A stretch of DNA of 43,474 nucleotides from a virus: the IMG/VR virus record IMGVR_UViG_3300034198_009761, positions 1 to 43,474 of that record; one strand, written 5' to 3'. Positions within the stretch are counted from its first letter, which is position 1, and each line of letters starts with the position of its first letter. Shown piece after piece: positions 15,596-24,157 of this stretch. A program made the position numbers and the translations under genes. A model generated the notes under the pieces. It was not told where the DNA came from, searched no databases, and worked only from the letters and a program-made list of their open reading frames with translations.

Positions 15596-18067
15596 TCAGA
15601 TCAACGTGATCGAGCCGCCCTGACCAATTTGGTCAGAGTATCCGGGGCAACCCCGCACCTCAAAGGCGGGCGGGTAGTTAGTGGACGTGTACCTCAACGG
15701 GCCGTACGGCTGCAATAGGGTATCCGCAATGATGGCGGTATCCGTTGTTTTTGACTGAAATGCGGCATGGATATGCGAACCGTGACTAGCGGGAACTACC
15801 TGCCATGTCACGCCGCCATCAACAAGCGTTTCGCCAATTCCGATAGTGGAGGCAAACGGAAGTGACGTGGTTGCGGTTGCGGAAGTCGTGCCCGCAACAG
15901 TGGCCCGATAGAACGTCTGACTCGTGCTACGAATCAAGTCTCCCACCGCATAAGCAGTAGAAACTGCTCGGGTTTGAGAAGGGACGGTCACAGAAGTCAC
16001 ATCCGTACCGGTTTGTGCAAACGCAACCTTGGTTCCGGTGGCTCCGAGGTACAGCCACGCCACACCGTTGCCATCAGTGAACGTCGTGGTGCCAGTGGGT
16101 GCGGTAATTGAATTACCACCAGTGGTGCATACGTAGATGTTTCCTGCGTTGGTGCGGTACACCCCGGCCGCCACAGTTTGTGTCGACCACGCCGTAAAGG
16201 ACCACGTTGCCGATGCGGGCGTCGCACTATTAAACACCGCCGCCGAACCAACAAGGCCACGAATAAACACCGGGGTAGAACCTGATTGCGATGTTTCACT
16301 CGGCGTGCGTTCTATCGTGGCTAGACAGTGATTACCAGAACGCAAGATAGAAGTGATGATCAGGTCGTCACTAATTCCGGGCCAGTCAACGAACGTCGTT
16401 CCACGGAACAACATTCTGCCTTGGCGGTTACGCCACGGTGTTCCGGTAAACGCGGAAACGTACGTCCACGACACGCCACCATCAGTGACCGCACCTGATC
16501 CATGCGTCGGCGGGGTCGCTCCGGTAGTACCTGCACCCGTGGACGAGTACAGGTTGCCGTTGTAGGTGCGCTGAACACTTGCTGCGGTGATGACCTGACC
16601 AGATTCCCACACACCCGGACCCATGTCGTAGAGCACGTAGCCGTTGACCGAAGATTCCTCCATCACAAACTGTCCCGGACGACGGAGCGTCCCCATCCTC
16701 CACTGCTTCGTAGGCTGCACTGCTTGTTGATTGGTCAATGTCGAGATGCCTCGAAAAACAGCGCGGGAGTTCGTTCCATCCCACGCAATATCAAAGACTT
16801 TTGCCGCAGCCTTACGCATTTCAAACCGAGTACCAAGGCACTCAAAATTGCGGGTGCCCTTGTCTTGGCTGATGGCAACGCCTGTGTAAGTTCCGTCGTC
16901 GTTGTGCGGTCCAAGAAGAAACGCTACGCCAGAGCCCGTAGAACTAAGCGCCATAACCACGTCTTGCGCCGCAAACCTCATCTGTCCGCGTTCCAATCGC
17001 AAAACATGGCCGTCGTTAATCTCAATCTTGCAAGACTGTTCGATGTAGTTGTTGACCGACTGATCCATGCCGGTGTTCGTGGCGGTGTTGGTGATCCCGA
17101 TACGCCACACCGAGTCAGCAAATGTGCCGCGTACCCGGACGTTGCGCCACGTCATTTCCGAGTTTTGGTTGCCGTCCTCGGCACCATCAAGGCCCCACCC
17201 GCGGTTCCACGAACCAATGAGGTTGATGTTTTCCCACAAGTAATCATTCTGAACGCCACCCCACGAAAGAGTCGGGTACGTCGCGGACGGGCCCGTCTTG
17301 TTGGCGTACAAATACCACGCCGAGGAGTTTGGGTTCATTGATCGAAAGTTCAGGTTCTGGTAACGGTGGCCGCTACCCATGTTGTCAAGTGTAAACACGT
17401 TGCCGAGGTTGGGGACGGTCACGGACGAATCGGTAGTCGCGACCATAATGTCAGTTCCCACGAGGCTATTGCTTCCTTGGATGACAGCGCCATTCCAAAT
17501 CTTGTCGCTACTCGCACTTGATGCACGGGGCGAGTCAATCAATGCGCTGGTCTCGATGATGTAGATGCCGGTAGGAATAGAAACTGGACGTTTTGCCGCC
17601 GCTCGATACTCCAACGACCCGCCCGGGGACGTAGTGAAAACTTGAATTCGTTCATTGAACGCATCAGTAAAAGCGTTCTTGATCGGGGTGTAGTTGTTGA
17701 CCCCCGCGACTACCAGCGCACCGGTCACAAGCGTAGTCGGCGCAGGAGTGGTAAACGTAGCGACTGATGCAGACGTGCGAGTCGCAGCGGTAACTTTCAA
17801 AAAACTACCGGACGCCCCAGCCCCGTCGATGTAGAGGTTGACGCCGGTCAATGACGCCGGAAACGAGCCGTAGGTGAGGGTCAGCGTGTACGGGCCTGAA
17901 CCCGTCAGGGTACCCACTGCCTGCGTGTTTGTAGGAATAACGTACTCTTCGATACTGAGGTTCTGGGTATCGAGACGACCGACTGCATCGCTGACGCCGT
18001 TTTCAAGGTTGGTCAGAGAAGACGCTGCGAAAATACCATTTGTCCACGAAGTGGGTGTGTACGGCAT
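15596..18067 (-). CDS. beta-helix tail fibre or tailspike
   Basis: The product has 823 residues. The N-terminus (SWTNGIFAASSLTNLENGV) matches the short adaptor helix seen at the start of many actinophage fibres. Residues about 150-470 have the Gly/Asn/Asp-rich turns of a right-handed parallel beta-helix, the fold of phage depolymerases. Around 490-570 and 650-770 are chitin/carbohydrate-binding-like motifs in which an aromatic-GxxY pattern is followed by a TDGGVSW type ending. The C-terminus is Gly-rich. It probably binds and perhaps degrades a host surface glycan. No catalytic residues can be assigned. The start lacks a clear ribosome site. Confidence 0.7.
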   Translation of the reverse strand: MPYTPTSWTNGIFAASSLTNLENGVSDAVGRLDTQNLSIEEYVIPTNTQAVGTLTGSGPYTLTLTYGSFPASLTGVNLYIDGAGASGSFLKVTAATRTSASVATFTTPAPTTLVTGALVVAGVNNYTPIKNAFTDAFNERIQVFTTSPGGSLEYRAAAKRPVSIPTGIYIIETSALIDSPRASSASSDKIWNGAVIQGSNSLVGTDIMVATTDSSVTVPNLGNVFTLDNMGSGHRYQNLNFRSMNPNSSAWYLYANKTGPSATYPTLSWGGVQNDYLWENINLIGSWNRGWGLDGAEDGNQNSEMTWRNVRVRGTFADSVWRIGITNTATNTGMDQSVNNYIEQSCKIEINDGHVLRLERGQMRFAAQDVVMALSSTGSGVAFLLGPHNDDGTYTGVAISQDKGTRNFECLGTRFEMRKAAAKVFDIAWDGTNSRAVFRGISTLTNQQAVQPTKQWRMGTLRRPGQFVMEESSVNGYVLYDMGPGVWESGQVITAASVQRTYNGNLYSSTGAGTTGATPPTHGSGAVTDGGVSWTYVSAFTGTPWRNRQGRMLFRGTTFVDWPGISDDLIITSILRSGNHCLATIERTPSETSQSGSTPVFIRGLVGSAAVFNSATPASATWSFTAWSTQTVAAGVYRTNAGNIYVCTTGGNSITAPTGTTTFTDGNGVAWLYLGATGTKVAFAQTGTDVTSVTVPSQTRAVSTAYAVGDLIRSTSQTFYRATVAGTTSATATTSLPFASTIGIGETLVDGGVTWQVVPASHGSHIHAAFQSKTTDTAIIADTLLQPYGPLRYTSTNYPPAFEVRGCPGYSDQIGQGGSITLI

Positions 18068-18137
18068 CAGTTAACCAATCTTAGAAGGAACGTAAAAACA
18101 ACTATCAGGGTTACGGACTGTTAGGCAAATTGTTGCA

Positions 18138-20918
18138 TTACGGGATGCGGATACCCCCACTGAACCCGACAGTGAGCAGAGATCCCGGCGAAGCCACCCC
18201 AGTATTAGCAGCATTGTAGGCAACGGTTGCAGCGTCGCTGTCCCACACGTTCCCAGATGTCGTGAACATGACGGCACTTTTGTACCTGATTTGGTACGAC
18301 GACGACACCGGAATCTCATGCCCGTCGTGAGCGACTCGGTTATTGGTGATAGTTCCTACCACGTTGTCGTCACCGACCCAGTTGTACGGCGCGTCGGTGT
18401 TGAGCGCATTTGCTTGAAAACAAGCAGCTCCACCGCTCATCCAGTTCTTGTCTACCGTCAGGTTTTTGACTGCCGAGTTGTTAGGGGCAACGGTCACACA
18501 CGCACCATATTGAAGATCGGCGTATCCCGCCGCAGCCATAACACCGATACGAGCGCCCGTCATTTTTGAGTTCATGCTGTTGCCTTGAATCAAAGTTCCT
18601 GACCCGCCAAAAACCGAAACTCCGTCGTTGTGGCTCCACCAGGCGGGCGAAGAACTGCGCTGGTCGTAGTCGTTATCAAACAAGATTGAGTCATGAAGAT
18701 AGTTACCCGTAATGGTCGCGGCCCCGTTACGAACTGAAATCATGTCCCCGCAGTTAGCAATGTTGCAGCGGTTGACGGTTGTTCCATCTTGCGCGTAAAC
18801 CCCGTAGCACCACCACGAAGGATAGTCTGGAATCAACGTACACCTGTCAACCAACAACCCATTTGTAGGTACTGAGGTGTCAGAGTAGATAAGGCTCCGC
18901 ACGCTGAAGGACGAGATAGTGGGTATCGCTCGCGCGTAGGCACCATCAGCAGCGGGGCTACCTGACGGGGTGGCCGGGAGAGTCAAACTACCGACGACAA
19001 ATCCGTCGCCCGTGTCCCGACCCCGGACTTTGCAGTTGCGAATGGTGACGTTGGTGTGTTTAACAACAATGAAACCAAAGACTTCTTTATTTTCAATGAT
19101 TTGTCCGTTAGCTGTGGTCGTTATGTCACCTATCACGGTGGTCAGCGCGGTGCCTACGGGAACTCCCGTGTTGAGGGCGCTGGGGCGAGTGTAGCCAAGA
19201 ATAAAGGTTGGTTCGCTCCCATCGCCAATTACTAAAGGAACGGTCATAGGCACCGTAAAATTCAAAGGGGACAGAAACTCTGGGGTGGGGGAGATGTTTG
19301 CAATCGGCGGTGAAACACTGTAATTGATACTCACAGTGCCAAATTGGTAAGGCCGAGAATACGTTTTAGTTGTTGAACTATACGTTCGTGGTCCGGTAGG
19401 TCGCCCTAAACGAATGTGGTAGTCGTCCACAGGCCACCACTGTGAATAGCCTCCGCGTGCTGGACTGGACTGGTAGCCGCTCGACGTGTACCGGGTGAAG
19501 ATGTCATTGCGACTGGGCTGAACAAGCAGGTTGACTGCGGTAATAAAGAGAGAAGCGTTGGTGTTTGTAGGGCTTTGGTCCCACGGCACTGTTGAGGCAG
19601 GTGTACCGACATCGGCAGATTGGCCCACGCAGATAATCCCAAGGCCCGCCGCTGAAAGCGTGTCTATGTGAGTAAGTGACAGGTCAAAATTGGCTTGACT
19701 GAGGTAGTTGACGCCGGGGTTTGAGTATGTGGTCGGCCAGTCCTCTAGCATCACCCCGTCCAAACCGTTAGCGCGGTAAGACAAGATGACCGCTTCGTAA
19801 GCGGCGCGGTTCGTGGAACTTGTCCACGAAGTCGGGTAAGCGTTACCCCACAGTTGGCCGTTGGGAAAAGTGCTCATGAGGTTGGTCGTAAGCCACCCGA
19901 CAAGTTGCACATGAGCCGAGTTCCATTGCGTTGACGTCCACGCCGTCCCTGCGGTATCACCAACACCGGATGTCACAACGTATGGGGTGGGGTACACGCC
20001 GCTGGGTGTGTAAGAAGTTAATTTTGAGGCGTTGGTGTGCAGGTTGTCGAGGAAGATTCCGTCGTAAAGGTTCGTCGGCGCCGCTCCGGTAGTCACCGAG
20101 TTGCGGAACGCCGTGTACCGGGCAAGCGTCCAATCGCGAAACTCGGTGCTTGTGGGGTCCGCAAGGATGGTGTGCTGGCCGTCACCAATGCCCGAGCGAA
20201 TACGGCACCGCAGGATTGCACCGCTTGGGATGGACGTGAGGGTGGGCAGTGTCCACGCTGCGCTCGTTTGCGGGTTCGTTGCCCCAACACCGCTCAAAGT
20301 GGCCGGGTTGTACCCGATTGACCCGTAGCCACTTGTTGGGATAGCGATAGTCCCTGCACCCGTAGTAGCAGATCGCCCATCGGCGGCGGTCGAGTAGCCA
20401 TGGACAACACCGAGGTATGTGGCCCCAGTTGAGTCCCACACGTCGATGATCGCTCGTCCACCGGTTCCGTACTGTTGAATTTTTGACAAATCCGCTACAG
20501 AAACTATTGCCGCGCCCGATGATGCGGTAGCGGTTGCCGTAGTGGAGGCGAGGTGCAGCCACGCGCGGGGGGTGTACTCAATGGCCGTGCGCCACGGAAT
20601 GCTTGACATGCACCACCCGTTACGGAACGGGGCCGCGGTTTTGAATGTTCCGTCGGAGTTGACTTCAAAATAACCGATTTCGGTAAAAAGGAAATAGTGC
20701 AAGTTCAACGGCACGGGGTTCGCGTCGCGGCAGATTTTTAGTGCTGCTTCATCCTGATATGTCCACACGTTCAACCCTGACAGTGCGATTTGTTCCGAGT
20801 ACGTGGAGATGTCCGCTGTCAGACTTGTTGTGGAATCCAGTGCGACTCTCCGGTTGTACCAGAACGCAGTCCGCACCGAAGGCAATTCGTGACCTACACG
20901 GGGGTTACTGACCGCCAT
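18138..20918 (-). CDS. two-domain tailspike: TIM-barrel hydrolase-like plus beta-helix
   Basis: The product has 926 residues. The N-terminal 440 residues look like a TIM-barrel glycosidase-related domain of the GHL15/GH114 kind. It has a YDGIFLDNLH strand-end (Asp291) and a LDGVMLEDW strand-end (Glu392, Asp393), spaced as in barrels where Asp and Glu act as acid/base residues. A beta-rich insert occupies about 125-225. Residues about 610-900 form a parallel beta-helix (TNVTIRNCKVRGR onward). The start overlaps the upstream stop (TAATG). Two potentially active folds in one chain suggest a specialised surface-polymer depolymerase. Activity is inferred, not shown. Confidence 0.75.
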   Translation of the reverse strand: MAVSNPRVGHELPSVRTAFWYNRRVALDSTTSLTADISTYSEQIALSGLNVWTYQDEAALKICRDANPVPLNLHYFLFTEIGYFEVNSDGTFKTAAPFRNGWCMSSIPWRTAIEYTPRAWLHLASTTATATASSGAAIVSVADLSKIQQYGTGGRAIIDVWDSTGATYLGVVHGYSTAADGRSATTGAGTIAIPTSGYGSIGYNPATLSGVGATNPQTSAAWTLPTLTSIPSGAILRCRIRSGIGDGQHTILADPTSTEFRDWTLARYTAFRNSVTTGAAPTNLYDGIFLDNLHTNASKLTSYTPSGVYPTPYVVTSGVGDTAGTAWTSTQWNSAHVQLVGWLTTNLMSTFPNGQLWGNAYPTSWTSSTNRAAYEAVILSYRANGLDGVMLEDWPTTYSNPGVNYLSQANFDLSLTHIDTLSAAGLGIICVGQSADVGTPASTVPWDQSPTNTNASLFITAVNLLVQPSRNDIFTRYTSSGYQSSPARGGYSQWWPVDDYHIRLGRPTGPRTYSSTTKTYSRPYQFGTVSINYSVSPPIANISPTPEFLSPLNFTVPMTVPLVIGDGSEPTFILGYTRPSALNTGVPVGTALTTVIGDITTTANGQIIENKEVFGFIVVKHTNVTIRNCKVRGRDTGDGFVVGSLTLPATPSGSPAADGAYARAIPTISSFSVRSLIYSDTSVPTNGLLVDRCTLIPDYPSWWCYGVYAQDGTTVNRCNIANCGDMISVRNGAATITGNYLHDSILFDNDYDQRSSSPAWWSHNDGVSVFGGSGTLIQGNSMNSKMTGARIGVMAAAGYADLQYGACVTVAPNNSAVKNLTVDKNWMSGGAACFQANALNTDAPYNWVGDDNVVGTITNNRVAHDGHEIPVSSSYQIRYKSAVMFTTSGNVWDSDAATVAYNAANTGVASPGSLLTVGFSGGIRIP

Positions 20919-23900
20919 TACACACCCGAGTCGGCGGAGTTGTAGAGACCAACATAGAAAAGCGTGTCGTAGTTGGTTACCGTAGCGGCGGTCAGGGTTG
21001 TCGGGAGATCGGTCTGCGCCGCCAAAACGCCTGACATACGTGGTGAGTACGACATCAGCAATGATCTGGCAGTGGAGTTCGGGCCGGACCCTTGATAGCG
21101 CATCACGTCAGGAGCGGTCGCACTTGTTGCCCCGTTGACGTTGTAGATGATGCCGATGGCGTACCGCGCTCCGTACAAAAGGTCGTACGAGGCGGGATAG
21201 CCGCCTGTCGTGTCAAGAGCGTCTTCCTGAACAGCGTTAGTAGTTGTCCAACGGAGCCCTTGAGATGTGCGGGCGACAAGGGTTAGGTCACCATTCGCAG
21301 CGACGGTGTACAGGCCAAGGCGTGTTTGGTGCGGTCCACCAGTCCCCGCCGCGTAAGCCGTGGTACCCGAGAAAGTTCGGAAACGGTTGATTGTCTTATT
21401 GATGTTACTCGTGAAATAAGTGAATCGCACATCTGCGGTGGTACCCGACGAGGGCCACGATGTTTGGCCGTTGAACGAGTACCTGTCGATAGTTTCGGCG
21501 CGGTTAGCCGACTCGTGGCCAGCACGAATAACGGTTCTATCGGTACCCCCGGGTCCATGGAGTGCGGCGTGCAGGAAGTCATCCGGAACTGGGACAAACG
21601 AGTTGTTCAGACGCAGCAGTTGCCCTGCAACTCCACCGAGGGTTGCGGGGGAAGTGGCCACGCGACCAGTGCCGACGAGGGTCGTGATAGGTACTGCTGG
21701 CGCACCGTCTTTGGAGAAATGTCCAAGTTCAACCGCGCCATTGTTGACATAAATGTCGGTCGGCGTTGTTGAGCCGCTCGACCACAGTGACAAGTTGCCA
21801 ATTTGGACGGTGGCGTTTTCTACGCGAACTGAACCGGGGAAGGCACTATCAAACTGCGCCACAGATCGCAGGCTCATCGAGTTAACTTGAACGACACCGC
21901 GAATGTCGTGGAACCATACGCCGTAGTCCGCTCCAAGGTAGCCGGATGCCGGAGAGGGTGCAGGGCCGGGCGAATCGAAGTGCGGGCCGCGCCAGCGCAC
22001 GCCGTCCGAGTAGTACGAGCGGATACCAGAAAGGTCGGTTGCGTCAGAGACAGTGGCCCAGCGACGTGTGTTGGCTGCTGCAAGAGCGCTCGTTAGGGAC
22101 GCTCTAGTGGCGAACGGTGAACCAGTGACAAGCGTGGTGTTGTCAACAATTGTCTGGTAGGAACTTCCATCCCATCGAGATACAACACCAGTATCTGTCT
22201 TTTCATACAGCCAACCACGCAAAGAAGTTTGTTGAGCGGCAGTAAGCGTCGGCGGTACGGCGGTACCGAACGATGCGGGGGAGATTCCGAGGGACTGTCG
22301 AGTGTTGTGTTCACCTAGTCCGTTGACAAGGAAGTTGAGAACAAGACCGTCGCCGTAACCAGTTACCTCAATGGGCCTACCGGGACCGGGAGTAATGTAC
22401 ATAAAGTCAACAGTGGATTCAGCAAAACCATCAATTTTGACAATGGATTGATCTGAAGGAATACCCTGAAACCAAGTGTCAATGTAAATGTGCTCAAGGA
22501 AGTTGTCAGACCCACCAAAATGAACAAGTCCTTCATTGGATGGGGTGAGTCGCGTGCCTGCCGTGTTGTAAGAAAAACCATTGTTAAAGTAACACTGAGT
22601 CATACGTGAGCGGCCAGCAAGGAACTTGGTCTGGGTAAACCACTTCCACGCACAGCGGCTGAAAATGGAGTCCTTGAATGTCGCCGCACTACCGGGGAAC
22701 ATGAACGCTCGAGCGACCGTCGTGGTGGCGTTCTCCGACGACCAGAAACCAACGTCCTCACAAAACACGCCCTGCACATTGCCGTTTGCGCCAAAGCCGG
22801 CAAAATAGTGACTGCCAAAAACCTGCAACTCGCACGGGGTAGCTTCACCGCGCATCGGGACAATGCCCTTGACCGTAGTACCGGACTGCATGGGCAGGCT
22901 GCGAGCAACCGTATATGTCGCCCCGTGAGCTTTACCGGCCTCCCACGCCGTGCCAGCAGTACGCGCGGCCAGCGTCAACACAAGGCCCGCGTACGACGTG
23001 ACCGTCACAACCTCACTGACACCCGAAGTCGTGTTTGGCTCAAGAATGATCTTGAACGGACCAGCGGCAGGCAAACCCGCAGTCGAAGCAACCGTGATCG
23101 TCGCGCCCGCGGCAGAAGAAGCAGCCAGCGTTCCGCTCGTTGCCGTCGTGTTGAACGCTGCACTGACCTGGAACCGCCCAATCGGGACGATAAGCGTCGC
23201 GTTCTGAGCCTTTGCGTCGAGAAACGCCTGAAACCACGCCGTCATCGCCACCGTCGAGTCAGCGGAGTCGTAGCCTGCGTACGAGGAAGCCGACAGGTAG
23301 GTTACCGCAGTCGCAGCGGTGTTGGCTGTGTTGGCGGTACTCAAAGCAGTCGTGGCGGTACTCAAAGCAGTAGCGGCGTTAGTAACAGCAGTGTTAGCGG
23401 TCGCCTGTGCAGCGTTAGCCGCAGCCAAAGCAGCAGCCGCATCACCGCCACCACCGCTACCGCTACCCGTACCCGCAATAACCTGCACACCCACAACAGG
23501 AGCAGAACCAGTACCCGCGAACCCAACAACCTCAACCGGATCCCGCAACAACTGAATCTGAACCTGCACCATACTCGAATGCAGCAAAGGCTTCGACGAA
23601 GACAACGTATAATCACTCGAATAACACGTCCACGTCGTCTTCCAGTTATCCACCGACGCAATAAACGTAAACGTCGGCTGCTCCAACGCATCCGTAATCA
23701 ACTTCACCGCAGCCCGCGTCACATACTGCGAATCACTCTTCACATACACATTCACCTGCTCCGTGATATTCCCACGAAGCGAAGACACCACATACTCACC
23801 CTCAATAAACGGATTCGTAGCAGTCTTACGACGATGCTGCGTCGCCTGATTCTCAAAAGAACCATCCGCAACACGATACGTCGAATCATCATTCAACTCG

Positions 23901-24157
23901 AGCAAAGACGACAACGTACCAACAGCGCCCTGCGCAACCATAGAAGCCGACGTAATCGTCAACGTATTCACCGTAGGAACAGACACAATGTTCCACAAAC
24001 CATTATTAGCCGCAGTACCACCAGCAATAAGAACCTGCTGGCCCACAATCAACCCATGCGAAGGAACCGTCACCGTCGCAGTACCAGCAGACACCGTGAC
24101 ACTAGTAATACTGATCGTCTTCGTAGTGATCTTCGCAGAAACAACCTTATCGGCCAT
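20918..24157 (-). CDS. multi-domain minor tail protein / beta-helix fibre
   Basis: The product has 1079 residues. The ATG overlaps the tape measure stop (ATGA). Residues 1-225 resemble a tail-attachment domain and contain a shared beta module at 14-85. Residues 226-290 form a Gly linker and an Ala/Thr/Asn-rich coiled coil. From 290 a pectate-lyase-like beta-helix begins (DSADSTVAMTAWFQAFLDA then IVPIGRFQV). After about 650 comes a WDGSSYQ motif and a C-terminal beta-sandwich that may bind glycans. Being first after the tape measure fits a distal-tail or adhesin role. Base composition changes near the linker, suggesting that the C-terminal part was exchanged. Confidence 0.75.
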   Translation of the reverse strand: MADKVVSAKITTKTISITSVTVSAGTATVTVPSHGLIVGQQVLIAGGTAANNGLWNIVSVPTVNTLTITSASMVAQGAVGTLSSLLELNDDSTYRVADGSFENQATQHRRKTATNPFIEGEYVVSSLRGNITEQVNVYVKSDSQYVTRAAVKLITDALEQPTFTFIASVDNWKTTWTCYSSDYTLSSSKPLLHSSMVQVQIQLLRDPVEVVGFAGTGSAPVVGVQVIAGTGSGSGGGGDAAAALAAANAAQATANTAVTNAATALSTATTALSTANTANTAATAVTYLSASSYAGYDSADSTVAMTAWFQAFLDAKAQNATLIVPIGRFQVSAAFNTTATSGTLAASSAAGATITVASTAGLPAAGPFKIILEPNTTSGVSEVVTVTSYAGLVLTLAARTAGTAWEAGKAHGATYTVARSLPMQSGTTVKGIVPMRGEATPCELQVFGSHYFAGFGANGNVQGVFCEDVGFWSSENATTTVARAFMFPGSAATFKDSIFSRCAWKWFTQTKFLAGRSRMTQCYFNNGFSYNTAGTRLTPSNEGLVHFGGSDNFLEHIYIDTWFQGIPSDQSIVKIDGFAESTVDFMYITPGPGRPIEVTGYGDGLVLNFLVNGLGEHNTRQSLGISPASFGTAVPPTLTAAQQTSLRGWLYEKTDTGVVSRWDGSSYQTIVDNTTLVTGSPFATRASLTSALAAANTRRWATVSDATDLSGIRSYYSDGVRWRGPHFDSPGPAPSPASGYLGADYGVWFHDIRGVVQVNSMSLRSVAQFDSAFPGSVRVENATVQIGNLSLWSSGSTTPTDIYVNNGAVELGHFSKDGAPAVPITTLVGTGRVATSPATLGGVAGQLLRLNNSFVPVPDDFLHAALHGPGGTDRTVIRAGHESANRAETIDRYSFNGQTSWPSSGTTADVRFTYFTSNINKTINRFRTFSGTTAYAAGTGGPHQTRLGLYTVAANGDLTLVARTSQGLRWTTTNAVQEDALDTTGGYPASYDLLYGARYAIGIIYNVNGATSATAPDVMRYQGSGPNSTARSLLMSYSPRMSGVLAAQTDLPTTLTAATVTNYDTLFYVGLYNSADSGV

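Noticed and set aside
18068-18137. Small gene between the two large spike genes.
   Set aside because: The only frame with an ATG is four codons long. The 70-base gap appears to be plain leader.
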